Source: Chrysophaeum taylorii (Eukaryota > Sar > Pelagophyceae > Pelagomonadales > Pelagomonadaceae). From it: 64,000 nt of DNA. The notes under the pieces were generated by a model. That model saw only the letters and a list, made by a program, of their open reading frames with translations, had not been told where the DNA came from and did not search any database. Location of the stretch: assembly GCA_029834535.1 (NCBI GenBank), contig JAQMWT010000055.1, forward strand, positions 1 to 64,000, written 5' to 3'. The number at the start of each line of letters is the position of its first letter. Within the stretch, counting starts at the first letter, position 1. Made by a program: the position numbers and the translations under genes. This document shows positions 50,757-61,700 of the stretch, piece after piece.

Positions 50757-53700
50757 ATGTTCGGAGGCTCGGAGGAGAGCGTGTTCGAGAGTTTAGAGAA
50801 GGGCGGGTACGTGAGCGGACCGAGGGTCCGGGAGTGGGTGCTGTCGACGAAACCGTGGGGGGTCGACTTTGGGAACGACGAGTTGGTCGGGGCCTGGGAC
50901 GCGGCGGACGTATCGAAAATGGGGAAGCTCGATGTGCGGGGATTTGGGGTTTTCGTGCGCGAGCTCGACGCGTGCGCGCGGCGACGACGGGCGAAGGCTG
51001 CCGGGGTGGCCGTGTTTTTCCGGGCGGAGGACGAGGCGCCGCCGCCGCGGTGTGATGAGACTGAAACCGCAACCGAAACCGAAACCGAAACCGAAACGGC
51101 GGCGGTTCCGCCGTCCACGACGGCGTCGTCGACGGCGTCGTCGACGCTGGTGGTGCTGATCGCCGCGTGCCTGCGGCGCGAGGACGGCGAAGGCGGGGTT
51201 TGGAACAAAAAACACATCGCGCGGTCGGCGCGGGCCTTGGGGCTCGCGGACGACGACGAGGAGCAGCTCTCGGCGCTCGGACGGCTGTCGTTCTCGCGGG
51301 CGCGGGGCGAGGACGACGCGTTTCTGGGGCCGCTCCTCGCGGCACCTTTGCGCGGGGTCGCGGGCGTGGATGCCCTCGTGACGCGGAGCTGCGTGGCGAG
51401 CCACGTCGCCGCGTCGGCGTACGACAGCCGCGCGCGGCGGTGCGCGGCGCGCGTCGCCTCGGCGCTCGAGTATCGGCGGGACTGGCTCGCGCGGGTCGAG
51501 GCGGCGGTCGCGGCCGCGATGAGCGGCGGCGGCGCCGAAACGAAGCGCCTCCAGCACACGCACCGGGATACCTCCTCGAGTCTCGCGAAGTACGCGAAGA
51601 TCGGGGGGGTCGGTTTGGCGGCCGGCGCGGCCGTCGCCTTGACGGCAGGCCTCGCCGCGCCCGTGGTCGCGGCCGCGCTCGCGACTTCGACGGCCTTTGG
51701 CGCCTCGGCCCTCGTCACCTTCGCCGGCACCTACTCGGTCATGTTCGCGCTGACCTTTGGGGCGGCCGGGGGGGGTCTCGCGGGGTACCGCATGCAGCGG
51801 CGCGTCGCGGGCGTGACGGACTTCGAGTTCAAGGACGACGACGACGACGGCGGAAACGCGCGAGGTCTCGCGCTCGCGATCGGGGTTTCGGGATCGATGC
51901 GGGACGCGACGGACTTTGCGACCGCCTACGGCCTCCCGCCGCCGCCCGACGAGCACAACCTCGCAGCCCGCACGCGCCGCGCCATCGCCCAGCTCTTCAA
52001 CACCGCCGACGCCGACTGGATTTCGCGGCGCGCGAACGAGATTTTGACGGCTTCGGACGTCCCGAACGACGTCCGCGCTACCGAGCGCCGCGTCGCGTCG
52101 CACCTCTTCGGGGACCCCAGCGCCAAGGTCGACGCGCGCCCGCCGCCCCCGCGCGTCCTCGACACTGCGACGGCGAATTTGGCCGCCGCGGCCCTCGCCG
52201 ACGCCGTCGCCTCGATGGACGAGGCCGTCGCCGCGTCTATGGTCGACCAGCAGCAGCAGCAGCAGCAGCAGGGAAAGCGCGGGACCCCGCGCCTCGTCTC
52301 GCCGATCGACCCGCGCGTCCTCGAGTCGGCCCTGGCGCTGCGAGGCACCGCCGACAAAGACGACGACGACGACGACGACGACAAACTGCCGACGACGAGG
52401 ACGAACGTTGGTCCGGAGGCGGCGGATCTGGTCTCGCGCGCCTCGGCGCTCTTCGACCAGGCCTTCTCCAGAGCAGCAGCAGTGGCAGCGGAGGAAGAAG
52501 AGGGAAACGACGCCAAAGCAACCGATGACGTCGGCGCGTCGTGGTCATCGCGGTTGTTTCTTCTTTCCACCACCCCCCCCAAAAAAAAAAAGGAAAAGAG
52601 AGAGCCGTCGGCCAAAGACGACGACGTGCCGCTGTGGTGGTGGCGCGCGGAATTTGGCGAGCGCACCGGGAGCGACATGCACGTCCTCGTGTGGGAGCGC
52701 GAAATGCTGGTAGAGGTGACCGAGTCGATGGAGTCGATGGCCAGGAGCCTGGCGGCGAGCGGCGCCCAGGAGACGATCATTCTCGGGGCGTCGGCGTCGG
52801 CCGCGGCCGTCGTGCTCACGACGCTCGCCGTCCCGATTTACCTGATCCGAGCGACAAAGTACATCGACTCCACCTGGACGGTGGCCGTCGAGCGCGCCAA
52901 GGCCGCGGGCGTCGCTCTGGCCGACGCCCTCTGCGACCGCGACCAGATCGGGTGTCGCCCCGTGACGCTCGTCGGCTACTCTCTCGGCGCGCGCGTCGTC
53001 TTCGAATGCCTCGATTCGCTCGCGCGCCGCGACGCCGAATTCCGCGAGGCGAAGGAAAAAAGAGAAGGCGCTTCTCTCGGGACGCTCTGGGTCACGGCGC
53101 TCGACGGGGTCCACTGGCTCGGCCGCGATCTCGAGCGCGCTCGCGTCGGCGTCCGCGTTCACGAGCGCTCGCCGGACTCGATGACGACGTCCAAACTCGC
53201 GCTCGCCGGCGAGCGGTGCAAGGCACCGGTCGGAGCGCCCGTCATCTGGTTCGATCGCACCAATACCGCCGCCGCGAAGGTCCCCGACATCAAGTTCGCC
53301 GGCGTCCCGGACGACGCCGTCGTCGAGGTCGTCCTCGTCGACGACGACTCCAACTTCCTCACCAAATCCGTTTCTCAGCTCGAGACGCTCTGCACGGCCG
53401 AATTCCAGGGGTGGGTCCTCGATGCGAGAAACCACGTCGGACCCGCGGGTATCCTCAAGCTCGCCCCCCTCTACGCCTCCGAACAACGCGCTCCCGACTC
53501 GTCGCCGGCCGCGACCGTACGCGTCGAGCTTCGATGGAGCGCCGACGACAAGCCGCCCGCCCGCGCGCACCGCGAGCCCCAAGGCTACGCCGGCATCGTC
53601 GAACACGCCCTCCTCCTCGGGGCACCCCTCAAAGGACCCGCGACGAGCTCCGCCGAGCGCGACCGCTGGAAGCGCGCCGCGAAACTCGTCTCCGGACAGT

Positions 53701-53918
53701 TCGTCAACGCCTACTCGAGCAACGACCTCATGCTCGCGATCATGTTCCGCTCCCAGAGCTGGGCCTCCAGCGTTGCGGGCCTTTCGCGCGCTAACATGCC
53801 CGGTTACGTCCGCGACCTCGACGTTTCCTCCCTCATCAACTCGCACGACGACTACCACAAAAACATCAAAAACATCCTCAATCTCCTCGACCTCGACAAC
53901 CCCGACCTCGAACCCTGA
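50757..53918 (+). CDS. TMCO4-like (DUF726) membrane-associated alpha/beta-hydrolase
   Basis: Single exon, 1053 residues. The N-terminus (VREWVLSTKPWGVDFGNDELVGAWDAADVSKMGKLD) resembles an EF-hand/EH-type module. A glycine/alanine-rich hydrophobic region follows (GLAAGAAVALTAGLAAPVVAAALATSTAFGASALVTFAGTY, about 281-335), typical of DUF726 proteins. Then come a further hydrophobic helix near 667-698 (ASAAAVVLTTLAVPIYLI) and the hydrolase nucleophile motif VTLVGYSLGARVVFECL (Ser about residue 742). Late blocks are YAGIVEHALLLGAPLKGP and GQFVNAYSSNDLMLAIMFRS. Human TMCO4 and the yeast/plant relatives are uncharacterised membrane hydrolases. An insert between the nucleophile and the late blocks (about 825-930) reads like a C2-type beta domain. 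Poly-Asp and poly-Gln tracts are present. Confidence 0.82.
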   Translation: MFGGSEESVFESLEKGGYVSGPRVREWVLSTKPWGVDFGNDELVGAWDAADVSKMGKLDVRGFGVFVRELDACARRRRAKAAGVAVFFRAEDEAPPPRCDETETATETETETETAAVPPSTTASSTASSTLVVLIAACLRREDGEGGVWNKKHIARSARALGLADDDEEQLSALGRLSFSRARGEDDAFLGPLLAAPLRGVAGVDALVTRSCVASHVAASAYDSRARRCAARVASALEYRRDWLARVEAAVAAAMSGGGAETKRLQHTHRDTSSSLAKYAKIGGVGLAAGAAVALTAGLAAPVVAAALATSTAFGASALVTFAGTYSVMFALTFGAAGGGLAGYRMQRRVAGVTDFEFKDDDDDGGNARGLALAIGVSGSMRDATDFATAYGLPPPPDEHNLAARTRRAIAQLFNTADADWISRRANEILTASDVPNDVRATERRVASHLFGDPSAKVDARPPPPRVLDTATANLAAAALADAVASMDEAVAASMVDQQQQQQQQGKRGTPRLVSPIDPRVLESALALRGTADKDDDDDDDDKLPTTRTNVGPEAADLVSRASALFDQAFSRAAAVAAEEEEGNDAKATDDVGASWSSRLFLLSTTPPKKKKEKREPSAKDDDVPLWWWRAEFGERTGSDMHVLVWEREMLVEVTESMESMARSLAASGAQETIILGASASAAAVVLTTLAVPIYLIRATKYIDSTWTVAVERAKAAGVALADALCDRDQIGCRPVTLVGYSLGARVVFECLDSLARRDAEFREAKEKREGASLGTLWVTALDGVHWLGRDLERARVGVRVHERSPDSMTTSKLALAGERCKAPVGAPVIWFDRTNTAAAKVPDIKFAGVPDDAVVEVVLVDDDSNFLTKSVSQLETLCTAEFQGWVLDARNHVGPAGILKLAPLYASEQRAPDSSPAATVRVELRWSADDKPPARAHREPQGYAGIVEHALLLGAPLKGPATSSAERDRWKRAAKLVSGQFVNAYSSNDLMLAIMFRSQSWASSVAGLSRANMPGYVRDLDVSSLINSHDDYHKNIKNILNLLDLDNPDLEP

Positions 53919-54037
53919 CCCGACCTTCAAACGAGGACGACGTCGGAGGACGACGACGTCGTCCAAGAAGAAAAAGAGAGCTCAACATCGCGTGTGCATA
54001 TATTTATTCTTCTGGTTTCACAAGAAAACCATCATAA

Positions 54038-54075
<38 letters not shown>

Positions 54076-54139
54076 GATGAGGGAGGACGGTCGATCGAGG
54101 TTTTTATAGTAGGGCGCCGTCAGAGTCTCGCTGCCTCTT
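53919..54139. other. Intergenic with TC microsatellite
   Basis: (TC)n at about 54,041-54,070 between two genes ending towards each other. No gene. Confidence 0.5.
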
Positions 54140-55148
54140 CTAAAATATTGTGGGCGTTTTGACCAAGAAGAGGCCGCCCGGGGCGCAAGACCACGCGTAG
54201 AGCCCCCAAGAGCGTCGTCGGCGAGCAAGCTCGGCGTGCACGCAGGCCTCGAGGAACGGCTCGTCCTTGACGAAGACATGGGCTTCGGCAGGGAGCGCGT
54301 CCCAGACGTCGAAGAAGATTGGGGCGACCGTCCTTCTGTCAACCTCGCCGAGCGACCTCGAGAAAAGGACGAGGTCGAGTATGTATGCGCTAATCGCTCG
54401 AGTTCCACGTTTTCCACGCGGTCGAGGGACGTCGAAAGGTCGCAGCCGCTCGAAGGTAACGGGCTGCCCGAGCGCGTCGCCGAGGAGATCGACGACGCCG
54501 GACCAACCGGGAAAGTTGTGGAACACAAACAGGTCGGTCGGGGCCGAGATGTTGTAGAGCCTTGACGCGACGACTGCACCGGCGACACAGCAGCCCGCCT
54601 CCCAGGCTCGCGACGCGCCGGGAGCGCCGCAACGCGGCGGCCAGGCGAGCGTCGCGATGACGCCGCGCCAAATACTTCGCGCTTTTGGAACACGCGCTCG
54701 CTGAACATCCGACGAACGTAGCCGCGCTGCGCCGCGGGCTCCATGTCGCACACCTTTTGGTCGCATTTGCCCATCTTCCCGAGGTGCGCGGCGCCAGACG
54801 CGAGGTCGTCGCTGCGGCTCGACCCCCCCCAGCAGGGGATCCACCACCCGCGGAATCAGTTCGGCGAGTGCCGCGCCGGCGCGAGACCGCAGTACTTGCC
54901 CGTCCTCGCTCGCCACGAGCGGGTGACGCTGCCGAGAATACCCTTGAACAACCCAACGAATTCCTTGAACCCTTCCTAGCACCCGGGGGTGGATAGGATG
55001 CTCTGGGCGACACTCGCGAAAGAAAGTAAGCAGCGTCGGCCCCTGCACTAAAATCCCCTGCGCCATGCCATGACACTTCGAAAAGCACGGCACATCCGCA
55101 CGACACGGTAGCGCCGTGCAGCAGCAGCAGCAGCACCAAAGTGCTGCG
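54140..55148 (-). CDS. Unrecognised multi-exon protein, possibly secreted
   Basis: Protein-like sequence continues through several frames on the minus strand, presumably separated by short introns I could not place. Pieces are a hydrophobic start (TLVLLLLLHGATVSCGC near 55,130), a middle piece GKCDQKVCDMEPAAQRGYVR with MFSERVFQKREVFG (about 54,770-54,660), and a long terminal piece from about 54,640 (WEAGCCVAGAVVASRLYNIS, DLFVFHNFPGWSGVVDLLGD, SAYILDLVLFSRSLGEVDRR) ending at 54,140 with VKTPTIF. I do not recognise the family. The start is not fixed and the upstream limit is approximate. Confidence 0.4.
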
Positions 55149-55660
55149 CGGCTCGGGCACAGACGTTGTTGTTCTTCGGTACGACGAAAATTGATAGGGC
55201 GCCCGCGTCGTGCGCGTGCTGGCTAGAAATAGTCGAGATACTCTTCGGGAATACCTTCGGGAAGTTCGTCGTTCGCCCCCAGGGGGGTCTCCGACGTGTT
55301 CAGGAGGCGCGCGCGCGCAGGTGGTACCCGTACTTCGCGCGCGCTCATTCGACACAGAAGTCGCTGTTCGTGCGGGCACGTCGAGCATATCTCGAGCTCT
55401 TCTTCGTCTCTGAGAAGCGCACGGACCTTGGAACATGACGACTACGCGGCACCGCACACGCCCGCCCACTTATCCTGAATTGCGGCACGGCGCGGCGCAC
55501 GGCACGTTTGACGCTCGCACGACCGCGCGCACGGCGGCGTCCTACTGTATTCTTCTTCGTAACATAAAAAAACACGAGCTCGCCGCCCCAAGACTCGTAC
55601 ACACGAGGGTCGCGAGCACGCAGACCCAACAAGCCCGCAGTCTGCTGGCTGAGGGTACCC
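55149..55660. other. Intergenic, nothing supported
   Basis: Open stretches on both strands here have no recognisable domains and alternate with stop codons. Probably flank/UTR of the neighbouring minus-strand genes. Confidence 0.4.
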
Positions 55661-56374
55661 TCAGGAGGAGGAGGACGCTGCACGGTTGTCAGAGAGCGAG
55701 GGCAGGTCGCCACGCAGTCGGAGCCAGCGAAGCTTGCGGTCGAGGGAGTTGGCGAGGCCGTCGAGGCCCTCGAGGGCGTCGGTGCTCGAGGGATCGACAG
55801 GGGCGTCAGACCAGGCGCGGCGCGCGAGGTCGTCGAGCTCGGGGGAGGGCGCCAATTCGAGAGGGACGTCGCGGAGCACGTTCGCGCCCGTCGCTGCCTT
55901 GTGGTGCGCGTAGCAACGCCACGCCGCGTAAAATATGGGAATGTTAGAGACGGGCGAGAGGACGAGCGGAAAGAGCAGCGGCGTCGCAACGCCCCAGATG
56001 AGCGACCAACAGCGATGCCGCTGTCCGTGCCGGGAAACGAGTCGCAGCCGTCGCCGTACGAGCTTAGCCGAAAGCGACGCCGGAAAGACCACTTGAATGC
56101 TGCTCGACCGCGGCGCGAGCGCCCCCAACAACGACTCTTCGGGCGACGCCTGATCGACGACCCGCTCGGCCACGCGTCGCAACAGGTCGCGAAAGGTCCC
56201 GGGTTTAGCTTTCTTCAGGGCTTGGTACTGCGCTGCCGACCGCTCCCAGATAACGTTCTGCACGCGCCCCAACCCACCGCTCGGTTTCGTCGACACCGGC
56301 TCAACCACTTTCGCGTGGAGAGCCCAGTGCCGCCGCCACAACGGCATGACGACGATCTTGAGGCGACGAGCCAT
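55661..56374 (-). CDS. Mitochondrial K+/H+ exchange-related protein (Mit_KHE1 family)
   Basis: Single exon, 237 residues. The diagnostic part is RHRCWSLIWGVATPLLFPLVLSPVSNIPIFYAAWRCYAHHKAATGANVL (about 137-185; quoted pieces RHRCWSLIWGVATPLL, SNIPIFYAAWRCYAHHKA). It matches the family pattern of a hydrophobic helix, 'PN(I/L)PFFY', then 'R.YSH..A..GA'. Yeast members are mitochondrial inner-membrane proteins implicated in K+/H+ exchange. The basic N-terminus (MARRLKIVVMPLWRRHWALHA) fits mitochondrial import. An LLRRVAERVVDQASPEESL segment precedes the core, also typical. Length agrees with the family. Confidence 0.72.
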   Translation of the reverse strand: MARRLKIVVMPLWRRHWALHAKVVEPVSTKPSGGLGRVQNVIWERSAAQYQALKKAKPGTFRDLLRRVAERVVDQASPEESLLGALAPRSSSIQVVFPASLSAKLVRRRLRLVSRHGQRHRCWSLIWGVATPLLFPLVLSPVSNIPIFYAAWRCYAHHKAATGANVLRDVPLELAPSPELDDLARRAWSDAPVDPSSTDALEGLDGLANSLDRKLRWLRLRGDLPSLSDNRAASSSS

Positions 56375-56753
56375 CGCCGGTGGCGAACCCTCTTCGTAAT
56401 AAGGTCTTAGCGTTGGTCCGGCCCCCAGAGCGCTTTTTATTGCCGCGCCGAACTTCTTCTGTGTAACCCTGATAATTGGGCTTCAGGAAGGGACGGTGTG
56501 ACGCCGCCGCCCAGTCGAATCGACGGCATTGTGGCGCATCACAACACCCCGCCCTTTCCATCGTTCGCGCTTTGAAACGCCGCCACAATTTTTTTTTATT
56601 ATGAGATCTCAATTGTGAAGGTTCTACGTATACGATGACGACGCTGTTCACGACGTCGTCGTCGTCGTCGTCGTCACGTGGATCACATCAAGCTCGGGGG
56701 GTCTCCAGATTTCAAGTGGGACGTCACGATGCCTGGAGCACGCGCTCTATAAG
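56375..56753. other. Intergenic with CGT trinucleotide repeat
   Basis: (GTC)n at about 56,655-56,678. Lies upstream of the Mit_KHE1-like gene and downstream of the PIH1 gene. No further gene supported. Confidence 0.45.
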
Positions 56754-58691
56754 TCAGACGTGCGTGAGGGTGAGAAATAGGGTTGATTGCTTCTTGGAGA
56801 ACTTGGCTTGGGCCAAGGCCGGGTCGGCGACGAAGCCCGAGAGTGGGATCTTGAGCTTGAAATCGGTGGGAGGATGATCGATTTTGACGACGCGCGTGGC
56901 GACATCGAGGGCGACGTCGACAAAGCTGTCAACATTTTGGAGCCGGATGGTGAGCATGAGCCGGCGACGGCCATCGGCATCCGGCTCAAGGCGAGCAATC
57001 TCATACCCGCGGTCCTCTTGATTCGTCGATTCGGGCGTCGTGGGCTGGTCGAGGAAGCCGGACTTGAAGCGAAAAGCTGAGTCGTCGTTCGGTGGAGACT
57101 GCGCGGGGGGGTCTGAGGAGGCCTGGGCGACAGCGTCCGGAGAGGGGTCGGTCGCTGGTGGCGATTGGCGAAAATCGTTGTAAGTCCTATCTTGGGCCTC
57201 GAGCTTGGAAGCAAACCGCCTGAGTTGGTCAAGGGTCTCTTCGACCTCGGGGTCGTTTTGCGCTTGCTTGGCGTTGTTTGCCGCGGTTCTGTACTCGGGG
57301 TCGGCCTCGGACGCGAGCCTGTCAAACTCGGGGTCCCAGACTGCGCTTGTCTTGGGCGGTATCTTTTTGGCCTTGTCGCTGCTGTCAAAGAAGCCTTTCG
57401 CGAACCCACTTCTCGATCCTTTCTTCTTTGTCGTCGTCGTGGTCGTCGTCGTCGAAGCCGGGGTCGTTGGCGACGTGCCGGCGTGTGCCTGTATCATCGC
57501 CTTCTGCTCATCTTTGCTCATCGTGGACGTATCGACCACTTTGCATTTGCCCATGAATCGGGAATACACACCCTCGCCTTGGCCCTGGTCGCTGCCCTTG
57601 GGATAGAGTGGCGCCTTCGAACCCTTCAAAAATCCCTTCTTGACCGAAGGCTTCGTCTTCTTCGCTGCCGTCCTTTTTTTCTTCGTCTTCTCCTCCGCAT
57701 TGGGCACCTCGTCGTCCTTCGTCTCGCTAATGTCGAACCCCCCTTCCTCGAGCTCGATCACCTCCTCGGTGATTTCTTCGATGAGCTTCTTTTTCGCTGG
57801 TGGTTGCTTCTCGGGCAGCCGGAGCTCTGCGGGAGGCTCTTCGGCCTCGGCGTCGCGCGTTTCGCGCATGCGGCGTAGCAGCGATTCGGGCGTCGCCGTG
57901 ACTCCCGTGGTGACCCCCGGCTCCGGCGCCTCGGCCTCTTTTGGCGGCGGCAGATCACTCGCGGCGTCGATCGGTAACGGAACGGGCGCGTCGCGACCCG
58001 GCCCGGTGCCCCCTTTGTACCTGGAATTGATGTACTTCCACTTGCCCAAGTCGAGACCCAGTCCGCGCTCCTTGGCGACCCATCGCAGGGCGAGGACTGA
58101 AACTTCATTCTTGAAGTCGCGGTCGCTGGTCGCTTTCTGGAGCACGCACGGGTTGAAGACGACGTCGACCGCCGTCCCGCGACCGCCGCCAGAGACTGTG
58201 CACGGCCGCGGCTCGCCCACCGCCATCGGCACGTGAAGCCCCTTGGCCGACGTCGGGTCCTCCACTTCTCTCCCCGAAGGCTCGATCGGTGGCTGCACTG
58301 CGGCGTGCGAGCAGCAGTTGATCATCGCCTTGTTCCTGTTTCCGAGGTCGCACTTGATGACAAACCCCGGCACGGGCGTCAGACTCTGCTGGGGGAGCAT
58401 CTTCTGCACGACCTTGGCCGCCTTGTCGCTCACCTTCTCGGGGGGTTCCCCTTTTTGCTGCTGCTTCATCTGCTTTGCGCTCTCCTTGGCGAGTTCCTTG
58501 TACCCCTCGGGGTCTGTCGTGTGGAGTTGGTTGAGCTTTCTCCAGATGACATCGGCCTCGGCCATCTCACCCGTCGAAATTCCCAATTGCCTCGCCATCG
58601 CCCTGACTTCGAGCGGCACGGCGCGAGCCTTGGCCGCGTGCTTCGGGTTCGCGCTGAATCGCACCCCTTCGTTCATCGCGCTTTGTCGCAA
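56754..58691 (-). CDS. PIH1-domain protein (R2TP / axonemal-dynein assembly co-chaperone type)
   Basis: Single exon, 645 residues. The PIH1 domain is at about 100-225: TPVPGFVIKCDLGNRNKAMI, NCCSHAAVQPPIEPS, GLHVPMAVGEPRPC and AVDVVFNPCVLQKA. These correspond to the family's 'PGFViK', 'NvChs..vp.P', 'ipMslg.pR', 'vDvvfnp'. A long charged linker with repeated KKGFLKGSKAPLYPKG, SRSGFAKGFFDSS and RFKSGFLDQP motifs follows. The end (YEIARLEPDADGRRRLMLTI, STLFLTLTHV) is a CS/PIH1-C-like beta domain. PIH proteins (Kintoun, PIH1D1-3) work with HSP90 and R2TP in assembling dyneins, snoRNPs and PIKKs. It suggests that the organism has motile cilia at some stage, but this is inference. Divergent from the UBA gene, 99 bp apart. 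Confidence 0.82.
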   Translation of the reverse strand: MRQSAMNEGVRFSANPKHAAKARAVPLEVRAMARQLGISTGEMAEADVIWRKLNQLHTTDPEGYKELAKESAKQMKQQQKGEPPEKVSDKAAKVVQKMLPQQSLTPVPGFVIKCDLGNRNKAMINCCSHAAVQPPIEPSGREVEDPTSAKGLHVPMAVGEPRPCTVSGGGRGTAVDVVFNPCVLQKATSDRDFKNEVSVLALRWVAKERGLGLDLGKWKYINSRYKGGTGPGRDAPVPLPIDAASDLPPPKEAEAPEPGVTTGVTATPESLLRRMRETRDAEAEEPPAELRLPEKQPPAKKKLIEEITEEVIELEEGGFDISETKDDEVPNAEEKTKKKRTAAKKTKPSVKKGFLKGSKAPLYPKGSDQGQGEGVYSRFMGKCKVVDTSTMSKDEQKAMIQAHAGTSPTTPASTTTTTTTTKKKGSRSGFAKGFFDSSDKAKKIPPKTSAVWDPEFDRLASEADPEYRTAANNAKQAQNDPEVEETLDQLRRFASKLEAQDRTYNDFRQSPPATDPSPDAVAQASSDPPAQSPPNDDSAFRFKSGFLDQPTTPESTNQEDRGYEIARLEPDADGRRRLMLTIRLQNVDSFVDVALDVATRVVKIDHPPTDFKLKIPLSGFVADPALAQAKFSKKQSTLFLTLTHV

Positions 58692-58790
58692 AGTCTAAAC
58701 CGTTGGAACGCTAAAGACAGACTTATTAATTATATTGCGGGTAATAAAACGTCAGGACCACGCGAAATCTCAACGAAATCGGCGCGCGTG

Positions 58791-61700
58791 ATGGGTACAG
58801 GCGCGTCCTCCGCCGACGTCTCGCTGAGCGTCGAGGAAGCGCGACGGTCGGGTGTTAGCGACCCGGAGATTCGCGAATATTGCCGGGTCAACAAGCTCTC
58901 CGTGCCCTCGGAGCTCCTGGACGACCCACCGGTGCCAACCCAGGACAAAAACGATTATCAACGGCAATTGGTTGCTATGGGCTTTCACCCCGACGCCGCG
59001 TGCGTGGCCTTGGTGAATAACGACGATCTCGAAGGTGCCATCCAGTGGCTTTGCGAAAATCCGGAAGCGGGCATAGCTGCCGAGAAGTTGAGCAGCTCGC
59101 AGCCTATTCCGGCCGCATCGACAAATCATAAGAGTAAGGAGGTTCTCATCGCGACGGCTGCCTCAATCTTGCAGCGACGGCGTGACCACGAGCTCAAAAA
59201 TGACGAGGTTGAGCTCGTACCGTGGGCGTCGGCGGTAAACGAGCTCCACCGTCGCGAGGCCACGAGCGGCAAGAAATATAAAAGGAAGAAGGAGTTCGAG
59301 CAGCGATGGCGGGAGCTTGGCGAGGAATACGCTGAGAGGAGCGAGCCAAAAGCGCCGCAGGCGCCGTGGATGTCGGCAATCAAGGAGATTCGGCACCCAG
59401 AGGCTGGGGAGTCAGCGGGAGAGCGCGAGCTGGCGTCGCTGCTGCGCCGCGCCGACGTGGCCAACGTCGACGCCAAGGCACGGCGCGAGGACGCCATGGC
59501 GTACTGTCGCACGGCCGTGATCGGCACCACAGCACTCGAGAAAGTATACCTGTATCTCAAGGACAAGGTCCACAACAATGAGGAGTTGTCGGAGAACGAT
59601 GTCCGCAGCACAATTTTTGGGTCGTTCGGAATCGAGGAGTCCGCGCAAGATCTCGTGCCAAAATTGCTGGAGCTTATCCTCATAGAAGAAGATGAGCTCC
59701 TGTTGAAGCGTTTGATCAATCGAGTCTTCGCAGCAAAAAAGACCAACGACGAAAAACAGTGCGCGAAACAAACAGCGACGACAGTCGCGAGAACCACCGA
59801 TGATGCTGCCGCAGCCTCCGCGGCGAACGGGGAAGTTCCGAGTGTCGATTCGAACGGTGATAGACCTGCACTGGTGGTCGACGAGACGGCTCTTCGGGCA
59901 CAGTTGGCGGCGGAGCGAAATAAGGCACGGGTGGCTCTCGAGGGGCGCCTGGCACGACGCAAGAAGCGTGTGCGGGCAGACGTCGAAGCTAGCGGCGGGG
60001 ATGTTGACGCGGCGATGCGAAAAAGCGACGAAGAAGCTGCTGACGCTATTCGAGCATTCGATGACGAGTGCGCGACTCTACGTGCAGACCAGGCGGCAGC
60101 AGAGGCCGCGGTGAGATCAAAGCTCGCAGGTGAGCGCGACCGAGCACGCGCCGTGCTCGAGGAACGGCTTCGGCGACTAAAGGAGACGCGTCGAGACGAG
60201 CTGAGTGGGCTGCCAAGCGCAGAAATCGAGGCCGCGATGCAAGAGATGGACGCTTCAGCAGCGCAGCGACTCGACGCGGTCGAAGATCACTTCGATGCGC
60301 TCGTACGCACAGCCCTCAACATTGGCGGCTACGAGGACGAGTCGTGCTCGGACGCGGCGCGGCGACTATGCTCGTCGAGCCGCGATATCGAGGCGAACCT
60401 GCAAGCTAACATGATTTCGGCGCGAGACAAAGCGCGCGAAGACCTTCGGGAACGCCTCGCACGACGCGGCGCCAAAGTCAGTGACGACGAGCTGGCGCGA
60501 ATGACTGGGAGTTTCGAAGCGCTACTCGAGCACGCGTCCATCGGCGTTAAGGCGCTCGTCGACTGCTGCGGCGACGCGAAATGCGAGGCCGATGCCGAGG
60601 CGGGGATGCGTGGCGCAGCGTCGAGCATGTTGACACGGCTCACCGCCCACCAGACCGAGCTCGAGCGTCACTTCGCGCTCGAGCGCGCACGAAAGGCTGC
60701 AGCCCTGCAGCGGAGACTCGAGGGACGCGTCGGCGGAAAGGCCGACGCGGAGTGGGCTGCCATGGATCGCGAATCAAACGTCGAGGAGCTCGCTGCGACG
60801 GCCGACGTGCACGCACGCTTCTGTGGTGCTGCACTTGGCTGGTCGGTGGCGGCAGGCGAACCCTACGACGCTGCGGCAATCGCCGCTCTTATCGATAGGC
60901 ACGACGACGCGCGCCGAACGCTATCAGACCGTCTCGCGGCGAGCGCCGCCAGCCGACGCAAAGCGCTTCTAGACCGACTCGGCGAAACAGGCGCCTCCGA
61001 AGACGAAACTCGAGTTGCTTTGGCCACGCTCGACCGCGAGTCCCACGAGCATCGGTGGCGCGAGCTCGATTCGCTCGTCGCGGAACAACGCGTCGCCGCG
61101 TTGGAGGCTGTCGAGGTGCGGACGATTCTTAGCGAACGACAGAGCGCGGTCGGCGGCGCGACCGACCTCAAGCAAGCTTATGAGCTCCTCGATGGTGCGG
61201 AGGACGAGCTCGCGGCGGGGATGCGCGCCGGCCTCCGCCACAAAGCCGTAGCCGAGGTAAATCCTTCGGGCGACGACCTCGTGAGGGCCTCGGCGGCGGC
61301 GCTCATTCGGAGACAGGCGGGCGAGCAGATCGATGTCGAGGACGCGCTTTTGAGTGAACGGGCTCGCCAGCAGGCGGCGCTCCGCCAGCGTTTGCGCGCG
61401 CGGTGCGCCGCGGCGCAATCTATATCTGCCGAGGACGAGCTCGACGACTGGGCGGCGGTCGAGGAGGACATGGACACGCGGGAGCTTGAAACGCTCTCAA
61501 AAGCGCACGCGAGATTCTGCGGCGAGGCAATCGGCCTCGTCACACCGCAGGCGGACGAGCTCGAGGCGGTGTCGCAGCTCGTGAACGACCACGAGAGCGC
61601 GACGCGGAGGCTCGCGAGCGAGATTTCGGCCGACCACGCGCGCCGCCGAGCTGCCCTCATGGCGCAGGTGCAAAAAAAGACTCGAGAAAAAACAACCACC

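Noticed and set aside
58233-58790. Upstream extension of the UBA/coiled-coil frame
   Set aside because: This part is antisense to the PIH1 gene's N-terminus and lacks protein-like character; the ATG at 58,791 gives a myristoylation-type start and leaves a 99-bp promoter space.
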